DNA from: Methylobacter sp.
GTDB lineage: Bacteria > Pseudomonadota > Gammaproteobacteria > Methylococcales > Methylomonadaceae
Length of the DNA: 41,374 nt
Direction: 5' to 3'
Assembly (NCBI GenBank): GCA_025361585.1
Contig: JANYKK010000351.1
Location: 1 to 41,374, forward strand
The stretch's first letter is position 1, and the number at the start of each line of letters is the position of its first letter. The notes beneath the pieces are model-generated. The model searched no databases and was not told the DNA's origin. It saw nothing but the letters and a program-made list of their open reading frames with translations. Both the position numbers and the translations under genes were made by a program. Below are positions 19,127 through 25,346 of the stretch, in pieces.

Positions 19127-20148
19127 ATGCCCCAACATTTCTTACTCTCAGCCAAAGCCCGAACCCTTTCAGTCCGCAAAGTCATGGAACTGACTGACGA
19201 TCAGGCTTTCCATGTCTTTAAGGAAATGCGCTGGGGGGATGGTGAGGACGTGGCTTGCCCGGTGTGCGGCGTAATCGGTCAGCACTACTTCCAGCGCACT
19301 CGTAAGCAATGGCGCTGCAAGGACTGCAAACATACGTTCTCGGTGACTTCCGGCACGATCTTCGCCTTTCACAAGCTGCCATTAAAGGTGTACCTGGGCG
19401 CTATTGCCATCTATTCCAATGCGGTAAAGGCATTTCAGCTTTGCAACTGGCTCGTGATCTTGGCGTTCAATATAAAACCGCTTTCGTGCTGTCGCATAAG
19501 ATCAGGGAATCGCTGATAGAGCATCGGGATAATGCCGCGCTGGCTGGCGAAATCCACATGGACGGTGCTTATGTTAATGGCTACATCCGTCCCAAGAACA
19601 AGAAAGAAGACCGCATAGATCGCCGTTTGGCCGAACATCAACGCCCTGATAAGCGCTGCGTATTCGTGATGCGCCAACGGATTGAAACGGCAGGAAATGA
19701 AATCAAGGGAGCCGACAAAACGCTGACTTTCATCATCAAGTCCGAGAATCAGGCCGACGTAAGCAAACTGGCTACGGACTTTGTGAAAAAAGGCTCAATG
19801 ATTTGCGCCGATGAATCCAACGCCTATGATGTGCTTCACGCCAAATTCGATACCCGCCGCGTGAACCACGCCCTGGAATACCGTAGTGATGCGGGGATCA
19901 CCAACAATCTGGCCGAATCTTACTTTTCCCGATTCCGGCGGATGCAGTACGGCCAAACACACAAGTTCGGCAATATCTATCTGGCTAACTATGCCAATGA
20001 GGCCGCTTACCGGGAAGATACCCGCAGACAGCCCAATGGTGAAATCTTTATGGATATTGTGAAGAAATGCGCCCAGACCCGGACGCATCATGACTGGTGC
20101 GGATACTGGCAGGGAAACAAGCGCCAAGCCGAGCGGCTGGCTGCTTAA
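19127..20148 (+). pseudogene. IS1595-family transposase, frameshifted
   Basis: IS1595-type (ISXO2-like) transposase. The first frame, from the ATG beginning MPQHFLLSAKARTLS, carries the zinc ribbon (CPVCG ... WRCKDCKHTFS) and stops at 19516; the second frame carries the DDE core: D in HMDGAYV, D in ICADESNAYD, E in NNLAESYFSR (the family often has N/H or E in the last place). Joining them needs one more A in the AAA at 19426-19428, giving SNAVKGISALQLARDLGVQYK, the expected sequence. One missing base thus splits an otherwise whole protein of about 340 residues. Programmed frameshifting is not usual in this family, so it is probably inactive. A convergent passenger gene overlaps the 3' end by four bases. 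Confidence 0.82.
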
Positions 20149-20576
20149 ACGATTTTCCAGGTATGCGATACACCTTGGGTATCGCCTTGCTTGACCAGTC
20201 CCTTATCTTCCAGTCTCTTCAACACAGCCAAGGCACTCTTCTGGAACAGATCAATCTTTTCTGAACTCAGCTCCAGCGCCTTGCGCTGAAGCAACTCTGC
20301 CGCGATCTGTCGGCTGGTCAATGCACTCTCCGCCTCACGCAAAATATCCAAAGTCATTCGTTGACATTCCCCTAGCTTGAAATACTGATTACGCTCCCTG
20401 TGTTCTTTGGCACGTAAGGTGCGCAGGTCGAACTCCGGGGCGAACAGCTTGATGGTGGCGTCGATATGGGTAAGATCGCCGGTCATCCGGCTAATCTCGG
20501 TTTGATAGTGCTGAACCAGTCCGGCCAGTTCAGAACGCTTGGCAACGAGGCCGGAAACAACGTGGGATTCTGCCAT
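20145..20576 (-). CDS. IS-associated passenger protein with coiled coil and winged helix
   Basis: A 143-residue protein. The first third is a helical coiled coil (VAKRSELAGLVQHYQTEISRMTGDLTHIDATIKLF), followed by a basic DLRTLRAKEHRERNQYFKLGECQRM link, and a C-terminal half that reads as a winged helix: LDILREAESALTSRQIAAELL, then LAVLKRLEDKGLVKQGD and an end strand. Such proteins recur beside IS1595-type transposases, from memory of the family; their role, perhaps regulation of the element, is not known. The ribosome site AGGTG is buried in a perfect 10-pair hairpin just before the ATG. The 3' end overlaps the transposase end in convergent fashion. Confidence 0.7.
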   Translation of the reverse strand: MAESHVVSGLVAKRSELAGLVQHYQTEISRMTGDLTHIDATIKLFAPEFDLRTLRAKEHRERNQYFKLGECQRMTLDILREAESALTSRQIAAELLQRKALELSSEKIDLFQKSALAVLKRLEDKGLVKQGDTQGVSHTWKIV

Positions 20577-20579
20577 GTG

Positions 20580-20609
20580 ACACCTGTTTGGAAGTTAAGA
20601 AACAGGTGT
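20580..20609 (-). promoter_or_regulatory. Hairpin that buries the passenger gene's ribosome site
   Basis: ACACCTGTTT and AAACAGGTGT form a perfect 10-pair stem with a 10-base loop, ending three bases before the passenger ATG. The AGGTG that would serve as ribosome site lies in the stem. Such hairpins in insertion sequences prevent translation of messages that read in from outside promoters. Confidence 0.6.
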
Positions 20610-20649
20610 TATATTAGTGACTTGCTTGGCGTAAAGCTTTGTGCAGTTG

Positions 20650-20796
20650 CTACATAATACCGACTTTTTGTTTGATTCGGCTGAAGACTTCATGGCCGCT
20701 TTCATGCCGCATGCCGAAGCGCTGCAAGGCGATATGCCCAATTACACCGACATAGAACCGGTTATTCAAATTAGCGAAGTCCTTATTTCCGAATAG
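20650..20796 (+). pseudogene. 3' fragment of an EthD-family gene
   Basis: An open frame without start ends 4 bases before paiB. It reads FLFDSAEDFMAAFMPHAEAL and then GDMPNYTDIEPVIQISEV, the standard C-terminal half of small EthD-domain ferredoxin-like proteins (about 100 residues when whole). Likeness begins near 20662, directly at the likely right end of the IS1595 element, so the 5' half was lost with the IS. Confidence 0.6.
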
Positions 20797-20800
20797 ATCC

Positions 20801-21445
20801 ATGTATATACCTGCACAGTTTGAACAGCCCGATATTGAGGTCATGCACGATCTGATTCGCAACCGACCGCTTGCGACCTTGGTAACGCTCGGTGCAAACG
20901 GTATTGACGCCAATCACATTCCTTTGCATCTTGAACCGACACCCGAACCGTTCGGCGTGTTGCGCGGCCATATCGCGCGGGCAAATCCGCTCTGGCGCGA
21001 TCTTGCATCGGATGTTGAAACGCTGGCTATATTTCACGGCCCGGATGCGTATATCAGCCCGTCGTGGTACGCGACCAAACGGGAAACCGGAAAGGTAGTT
21101 CCGACTTGGAATTATGCGGTAGTTCATGCCTACGGTTCTTTGCGGATTATCGATGAGGCTGCTTGGGTTCGCACCCAGCTTGAAGCCTTAACACAGCAAA
21201 ACGAAGCCGCTTTTCCTGAGCCGTGGGCGCTGTCGGATGCGCCGGAGGACTTTACCGAAAAGCTACTTGAAGCTGTTGTCGGTATTGAAATGGTTATCAC
21301 GCGGCTAATCGGCAAGTGGAAAGTCAGTCAAAATCAACCGCCGCAAAATCAGCGTAGTGTTATCCAAGGGTTGAATGCCAGCGGTCAAAGCGGGGCGATG
21401 GCAATGGCGGCATTGGTTGATGCCGGGGTTAACAATGTTGGCTGA
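20801..21445 (+). CDS. PaiB-like FMN-binding negative transcriptional regulator family protein
   Basis: A 214-residue flavin-reductase-like split barrel. The start MYIPAQFEQPDIEVMHDLIRNRPLATLVT, the GHIARANPLWRD motif, IFHGPDAYISPSWYATK and VPTWNYAVVHAYG are signatures of the PaiB family, named after the Bacillus subtilis regulator of degradative enzymes and sporulation. In proteobacteria these proteins are mostly of unknown role, and DNA binding has not been shown for most. The ribosome site is poor (GAATAG). The gene is complete although its left neighbour is a fragment, so it probably sat behind the EthD gene before the rearrangement. Confidence 0.88.
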   Translation: MYIPAQFEQPDIEVMHDLIRNRPLATLVTLGANGIDANHIPLHLEPTPEPFGVLRGHIARANPLWRDLASDVETLAIFHGPDAYISPSWYATKRETGKVVPTWNYAVVHAYGSLRIIDEAAWVRTQLEALTQQNEAAFPEPWALSDAPEDFTEKLLEAVVGIEMVITRLIGKWKVSQNQPPQNQRSVIQGLNASGQSGAMAMAALVDAGVNNVG

Positions 21446-21508
21446 AGTTTCCGGCGGCTGGCAGGTCGTGGTAGACTGAGCATTAAACTAAACGCAGGAG
21501 TCAATACC

Positions 21509-21781
21509 ATGACCACCGTTACCTTTGATACCCTTGAACTGGTAGCCAAGCTAAAAACAGCAGGTTTCCCGCAGGCACAAGCAGAGGCTGTTGTGCGGGT
21601 GATTTCCGAGGCGCAAGATACCTTAGTTTCTAATCTGACATTAGACCACCGCTTAAAAGAAACGGAATTACGCCTAGATGCTCGTTTTGAGCGTATTGAC
21701 GGCGAATTAAAGCTAAACAGATGGATGCTCGGCGTATTATTGGCTGGCGTTATATCGCTGGTATTGAAGGCGTTTTTTTGA
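21509..21781 (+). CDS. DUF1640-type coiled-coil protein with C-terminal membrane anchor
   Basis: A 90-residue protein: FDTLELVAKLKTAGFPQAQAEAVVRVISEAQD, then a coiled coil (LKETELRLDARFERIDGELK) and a C-terminal membrane helix (WMLGVLLAGVISLVLKAFF). This is the bacterial short form of DUF1640, related to the CCDC90/MCUR1 group of mitochondria. AGGAG stands 8-9 bases before the ATG. Function unknown in bacteria. It appears as a lone gene between paiB and the IS30 remnant. Confidence 0.8.
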   Translation: MTTVTFDTLELVAKLKTAGFPQAQAEAVVRVISEAQDTLVSNLTLDHRLKETELRLDARFERIDGELKLNRWMLGVLLAGVISLVLKAFF

Positions 21782-22090
21782 TGACAGGTATAAACGATAT
21801 GCCCGGCAGGACTAAGATTAAACCGGATGCGTGATTGCAAGACTTGACCCTGTGTTTCTCAGATTGCGTTTTATCGTGTTAATTTAGTGGAGAGGTTAAA
21901 ATGTCATGACTAATACACGAAGAAAAATTGACCTATACATTTTGTCGTTAGGGTTGCTGTTCTTTTTTTTCATTGTCATTAATATAACTTAGATTCAACT
22001 CATAAGTGCAATCGGCACTAATCGGAAAAGAAAAAGGCTAGCTGCTATAGTCTCAAGCATTTTTCAATCCGACCAAAGACGAGAAAGCGC
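21782..22090. other. Intergenic stretch; possible 28-residue membrane ORF and left end of IS30 remnant
   Basis: At 21906-21992 an ATG preceded by AGAGG opens a 28-residue frame with basic start and one hydrophobic helix (LGLLFFFFIVINI). It may be a tiny membrane protein or the 5' end of a gene cut by the IS30 element. The sequence from about 21993 on, with the AGTGC-AATCG-GCACT inverted repeat, is probably IS30 left flank. Confidence 0.3.
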
Positions 22091-22620
22091 ATGAGAAACT
22101 ATAAACAGCTAAGCCCTGCACAAAGATACCAGATTGCGATATTAAATAAAGCAGGAAAAAACCAGAAAGAGATGTTGGGCGTATCAAGATCAACGATGTG
22201 CCGTGAGCTGAGACGCAATCGAGGCAAAAAAGGATATTTCCCAAAGCAGGCGCAGATAAAAGCGGATAATCGGCGGGCACAGGCGACAAAAGCGCTAAAA
22301 ATGACCGCAGAAGTCATCGTTGAGATTGAAGAAAAAATCCGTTTGGATTGGAGCCCGGAGCAAATCGCAGGGGTGTTAAAAACCCCAATCAGTCATGAAC
22401 GCATTTATCAACATATCTGGGCCGATAAGAGTAATGGCGGCACGCTGCATAAGCATCTTCGACAAAGCAACAAAAAGCGTAAAAAGCGATACGGATCAAA
22501 AGATAAGCGCGGTCAGATTAGAAACCGTATCAGTATTGATAAACGCTCTGAAGTCGTTGCGCAAAAGACCCGTATCGGCGACTGGGAAATCGATACCGTG
22601 ATCGGTAAGAACCATCAAAG
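22091..22620 (+). pseudogene. IS30-family transposase, 3' truncated
   Basis: The first about 176 residues follow IS30: N-terminal HTH domain (YKQLSPAQRYQIAILNKAGKN, GVSRSTMCRELRRN), the middle LDWSPEQIAGVL, SHERIYQHIW and the first catalytic segment GDWEIDTVIGKNHQ. After that the likeness ends and a stop follows within eight codons, so the rest of the DDE core is missing. The sequence from about 22620 turns into a REP-like palindrome. Three or four residues also seem to be missing before MLGVSRS in the HTH. The gene cannot make an active enzyme. Confidence 0.82.
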
Positions 22621-22626
22621 CTGTAA

Positions 22627-22651
22627 GGCGGATTCGCGCTAGCAATCCGCC
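22627..22651. repeat. Palindrome at the break of the IS30 remnant
   Basis: GGCGGATT and AATCCGCC face each other across nine bases, headed by GTAA. It looks like a REP unit and stands exactly where IS30 likeness stops. Confidence 0.5.
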
Positions 22652-22794
22652 ATGATCGGAGCCTTGAACCTGAACCCTGCTCGGACTTTTTCACGCGGGG
22701 TTTTTTATGTCCGGTTGTAGTGGATATTGTGCGTTGAGTGGCGGTTTGCTGAAGCGAAACCGCCCTACGAATCTACGGATATGTTAAATCCACC

Positions 22795-22859
22795 GCATCA
22801 GGAACCCCAGCGGGGTTCAAGCCGTTAGCCGGGGGTTGAGCGTAGCGACACCCCCGGAT
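22795..22859. repeat. Left 65-bp arm of the inverted repeat around the Y1 transposase
   Basis: Matches the reverse complement of 23422-23486 with one mismatch (at 22801). Inside are two hairpins: GAACCCC-AGC-GGGGTTC and CCGGGGGT...ACCCCCGG. Confidence 0.85.
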
Positions 22860-22882
22860 CGGATGGCATAAACATAAAACCC

Positions 22883-22899
22883 CGACCCCAACGGGGTCG
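22883..22899. repeat. Inner palindrome, left of the Y1 transposase
   Basis: CGACCCC-AAC-GGGGTCG, a seven-pair stem with three-base loop. Its twin with loop GCC lies directly behind the gene. Confidence 0.7.
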
Positions 22900-22929
22900 C
22901 AGAGACACAACATTTAAGCGAAGTTTACC

Positions 22930-23373
22930 ATGGCATCCACCTATCTTAGTCTGCATTATCACATCGTATTTGGAACCAAAAACCGTGCTCCTGTCATCGA
23001 TGCAAAATGGAGTCCCCGGCTTTATGATTATCTCGGTGGAATTGTCCATAGACTGGGCGGGTTTTCAAAACGAATTGGCGGAATCGATGACCACGTCCAT
23101 TTGCTGGTGTTTTTAAAATCCACGCACAATCTTGCCGATCTGATGCGGGAGTTGAAGAAATCATCTTCCGCGTGGGTTCATGATACATTAGGAGAAAAGC
23201 AGTTTGCATGGCAAGAAGGTTATGCGGCTTTCACCGTTAGCGCGTCCGGGCTGGATGCTGTGGCAAGCTATATCGCCAATCAGGAACAACACCATAAAAT
23301 GAAATCGTTCCGGGATGAGTTGGTTGAAATGCTGGAAAAATCCGGTGTCGATTATAACCCGGATTATTTGTAG
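22930..23373 (+). CDS. IS200/RAYT-like Y1 (HUH) transposase
   Basis: A 147-residue single-domain Y1 transposase. Visible are STYLSLHYHIVFGTKNR at the start, the metal-binding HUH motif HVHLL (about residues 56-60), DLMRELKKSSSAWV, and the helix VASYIANQEQHHK holding the catalytic Tyr (about 117). Length and motifs agree with IS200-type TnpA and with REP-associated tyrosine transposases. The stop codon TAG forms part of a GTAG that heads the next palindrome. The 65-bp inverted arms and inner palindromes on both sides make it a REP-bounded unit rather than a plain IS200, whose ends are not inverted repeats of this sort. All motifs are present, so it may be active. Confidence 0.87.
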   Translation: MASTYLSLHYHIVFGTKNRAPVIDAKWSPRLYDYLGGIVHRLGGFSKRIGGIDDHVHLLVFLKSTHNLADLMRELKKSSSAWVHDTLGEKQFAWQEGYAAFTVSASGLDAVASYIANQEQHHKMKSFRDELVEMLEKSGVDYNPDYL

Positions 23374-23385
23374 CCCGGATTACGG

Positions 23386-23402
23386 CGACCCCGCCGGGGT
23401 CG
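23386..23402. repeat. Inner palindrome, right of the Y1 transposase
   Basis: CGACCCC-GCC-GGGGTCG, mirror partner of the palindrome at 22883. It is preceded at 23370 by GTAGCCCGGATTACGG, the GTAG foot used in REP sequences. Confidence 0.7.
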
Positions 23403-23421
23403 ATGTTCTTTGTCACATACC

Positions 23422-23486
23422 ATCCGGGGGTGTCGCTACGCTCAACCCCCGGCTAACGGCTTGAACCCCGCTGGGGTTCTTGATGC
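23422..23486. repeat. Right 65-bp arm of the inverted repeat around the Y1 transposase
   Basis: Reverse complement of 22795-22859 with a single mismatch. The two arms are about 560 bases apart and enclose gene and inner palindromes. Confidence 0.85.
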
Positions 23487-23593
23487 ATTGGGTTTGTTTC
23501 AGCTTTGGCTAAAGCGCCACTGTTAATGCCCAATCTACGCGACCATGAAAAATCGTGCAGTCCTTTACCTCTACGATATGCAATAAGGAAAAC

Positions 23594-24391
23594 ATGAATA
23601 CCTACAGTTGGAATGCTAAAGATTACGAAAGAAACTCACAAGCTCAACAAAAATGGGCAAGGGAACTGATTGCAAATCTGAATTTAACAGGCGCAGAAGA
23701 CATTCTTGATTTAGGTTGCGGCGATGGTAAAGTAACTGCGGAAATAGCTGGGTTAGTCGGTGACGGGGCGGTTGTCGGTGTTGATAACTCGATGCAAATG
23801 ATAGAGCTGGCAAAGGAAAAATATCCGCCAAACGACCATCCTAATCTTTCATTTCAAGTGATGGATGCCAGCGATTTATCATTTGAAGGCTATTTCGATC
23901 TGGTTTTTTCAAATGCGGCGCTACATTGGGTCAAGAATCATAAACCTGTCGTTGAAGGACTCTATAAAGGTCTCAGGGTTGGTGGGAAAATCCTGCTACG
24001 AATGGGCGGCAAAGGCGATGCGGCAGGTATACTTTCGATCATGGATGAGCTTAAAGCTTCACCTAAATGGGCGCAGTACTTTACTGAATTTGAATTCCCT
24101 TTTACTTTTCTTGGCGTCGATGACTATCAAGCGCTATTGAGAGAATCCGGATTTTCTATCATTCGCGTTGAACTCATTCCTAAAGATATGACGCATGATG
24201 GAAAATCTGGGCGGGAAGGATGGATTCGAACAACATGGTTGCCCTATACACAGCGAATCCCAAATGAAAAAAGGGAAGTATTTATCGAGGAGGCTGCTGC
24301 AAAATATCTGGATAAAGTACCGCTAGCAGCAGATGATAAAGCTCATGTGGCTATGATAATGATTGAAGTCGAAGCAGAAAAAATCAGGTAA
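23594..24391 (+). CDS. SAM-dependent methyltransferase (trans-aconitate methyltransferase-like)
   Basis: A 265-residue class I methyltransferase. The start MNTYSWNAKDYERNSQAQQKWA, motif I ILDLGCGDGKVTAEIA (about residues 35-50), the acidic VVGVDNSMQMIELAK strand, MDASDLSF and the FSNAALHWVKNHKPVVEG segment match the Tam-like group, which methylates small carboxylates or other metabolites; the real substrate is unknown. The ATG with AAGGAA 5 bases upstream is preferred over earlier in-frame codons. Lower GC than the core genes. It stands just behind the REP-bounded transposase in the accessory region. Confidence 0.85.
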   Translation: MNTYSWNAKDYERNSQAQQKWARELIANLNLTGAEDILDLGCGDGKVTAEIAGLVGDGAVVGVDNSMQMIELAKEKYPPNDHPNLSFQVMDASDLSFEGYFDLVFSNAALHWVKNHKPVVEGLYKGLRVGGKILLRMGGKGDAAGILSIMDELKASPKWAQYFTEFEFPFTFLGVDDYQALLRESGFSIIRVELIPKDMTHDGKSGREGWIRTTWLPYTQRIPNEKREVFIEEAAAKYLDKVPLAADDKAHVAMIMIEVEAEKIR

Positions 24392-24444
24392 TATGTCGCT
24401 CAACCTACGCGGTTCCATAACAATAATCGATAATAAGGAACAAA

Positions 24445-24774
24445 ATGAATAAGAAAATTTTAGTGTTTATCGCGGCTTTATGCCTCGGCTTATCTGCATG
24501 TAGTGGCGAGAAGGGTAATGGAGACCTGGTTAAATCAGCTTTCATTAATAACTGTATAACTCAGGAAAGTTCCACGCGTTCTGCGGAACAGGCCAAATCT
24601 TACTGTGATTGTGCGGCTGATTCAGTGTTTAGCAATAGCAGTATTTCCGATGAAACAAAAAATCTGATGCCTACTATCAGTGATAAGGACAGTAAGATTT
24701 ATAAACAAAGTGATATTGCAACGGTCAAGGGACTGCTTATGGCCTGCTACACCAAAAAGTTTTATAAAAAATAA
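24445..24774 (+). CDS. Small lipoprotein of unknown function
   Basis: A 109-residue product with a clear lipoprotein signal (MNKKILVFIAALCLGLSAC, Cys19 after LSA). The mature part has four further Cys (NNCITQE, SYCDCAADSV, MACYTKK) that could make two disulfides, and a helical look. An AAGGAA site stands 6-7 bases before the ATG. No family recognised. It follows the methyltransferase after 53 bases. Confidence 0.65.
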   Translation: MNKKILVFIAALCLGLSACSGEKGNGDLVKSAFINNCITQESSTRSAEQAKSYCDCAADSVFSNSSISDETKNLMPTISDKDSKIYKQSDIATVKGLLMACYTKKFYKK

Positions 24775-24779
24775 ACTTC

Positions 24780-24907
24780 GTCGGGTTACGACTGCATGGA
24801 TGCAGGAGGTAGACAGAAAACCGCTCCCTGCGTTTTCTGCATTCGCCACATCCCTGTGATTTAGCAATGCAGGAGCAATTGCCGAGCGCTAGCGTAACCC
24901 GACCTAC
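24780..24907. repeat. MITE-like element with REP-type ends
   Basis: GTCGGGTTACG at the left and CGTAACCCGAC at the right are perfect 11-base inverted ends; the right one continues with CTAC, giving a GTAG foot on the minus strand. Inside are TGCAT-GG-ATGCA and the inverted pair CAGAAAAC/GTTTTCTG. No coding frame. It sits between a lipoprotein gene and a convergent cupin gene. Confidence 0.6.
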
Positions 24908-24919
24908 ATGGCTTATCGG

Positions 24920-25210
24920 CTAAACGCCGTTGGGATAATCGTAGCTGTAATGCTTGCGCAATGGCTTGACTACTTCCCACTGACTATCCAATCCTTTGTG
25001 GAACGATACCAGATCGCCCGGCAGAATTCGTACCGGCTCCCCGCCAGCTGGCGTTACCAAAATTTCGCCTTCCAGAATGTAGGCGCATTCAGTGTCATCA
25101 AAATCTATTGGGAATTTTGAAATTTCTTTTTCCCAGATTTCCCAGTTGGAAACACCCAACTCTTTTAAACGCTCTTCACTAGGATTGTGTTCGATGGTGA
25201 TTTTGCTCAT
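24920..25210 (-). CDS. Cupin-domain protein (cupin_3/EutQ-like)
   Basis: A 96-residue one-domain cupin with WEIWEKEISKFPIDFDDTECAYILEGEI and TPAGGEPVRILPGDLVSFHKGLDSQWEV. The usual metal ligands of cupin motif 1 (two His and a Glu) are replaced except for the Glu in YILEGE, as is frequent in this subgroup, so it may not be an enzyme. The start ATG is preceded by AGGAAGAG about 5-8 bases upstream. Likely a single-gene unit; role unknown. Confidence 0.82.
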   Translation of the reverse strand: MSKITIEHNPSEERLKELGVSNWEIWEKEISKFPIDFDDTECAYILEGEILVTPAGGEPVRILPGDLVSFHKGLDSQWEVVKPLRKHYSYDYPNGV

Positions 25211-25346
25211 GCTCTTCCTAAAAAATTAAACTTATTGAAACGGCAATTTTAGCATCAGGCCTGTCTTGTGTCGCCACCTGTGATTAGTCTTGGATGGTGA
25301 GGTACGCCATCAATCGCGAACGATGGGCTTCCTGCGTCAGCCCATC

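Larger units (their letters stand above)
19060..20660. mobile_element. IS1595-family element remnant with passenger gene
   Basis: The element holds the frameshifted transposase and the convergent wHTH passenger gene; some IS1595 groups are known to carry passengers. The right end probably lies near 20660, where the inward-reading sequence begins GGTATTATGTAGCAACTG. I could not find a matching inverted repeat on the left; TATTATCTA at 19091 is the nearest. No target duplication is visible, and the genes on the two sides are fragments of different families. The left limit given is approximate. Confidence 0.6.
22643..22929. other. Repeat-rich gap before the Y1 transposase
   Basis: No gene seen. 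It holds a GGCGGTTT/AAACCGCC inverted repeat at 22740-22764 followed by CCTAC, a G-rich segment ending in a T-run near 22695-22706 that may be a weak terminator, and the left repeat arm of the Y1 transposase unit. Confidence 0.5.

Noticed and set aside
19309-20148. Independent 279-residue transposase starting inside the zinc-ribbon frame
   Set aside because: Its first about 40 residues are the shifted frame of the zinc-ribbon part; only the portion after 19426 is real.
23555-23593. Earlier start for the methyltransferase
   Set aside because: The extra 13 residues have no likeness, and AAGGAA stands right before the ATG at 23594.
18815-25210. Intact antiviral defence island
   Set aside because: Only a cut DUF4062 head hints at this; the other genes (PaiB, DUF1640, methyltransferase, cupin) do not form a known or coherent defence set.
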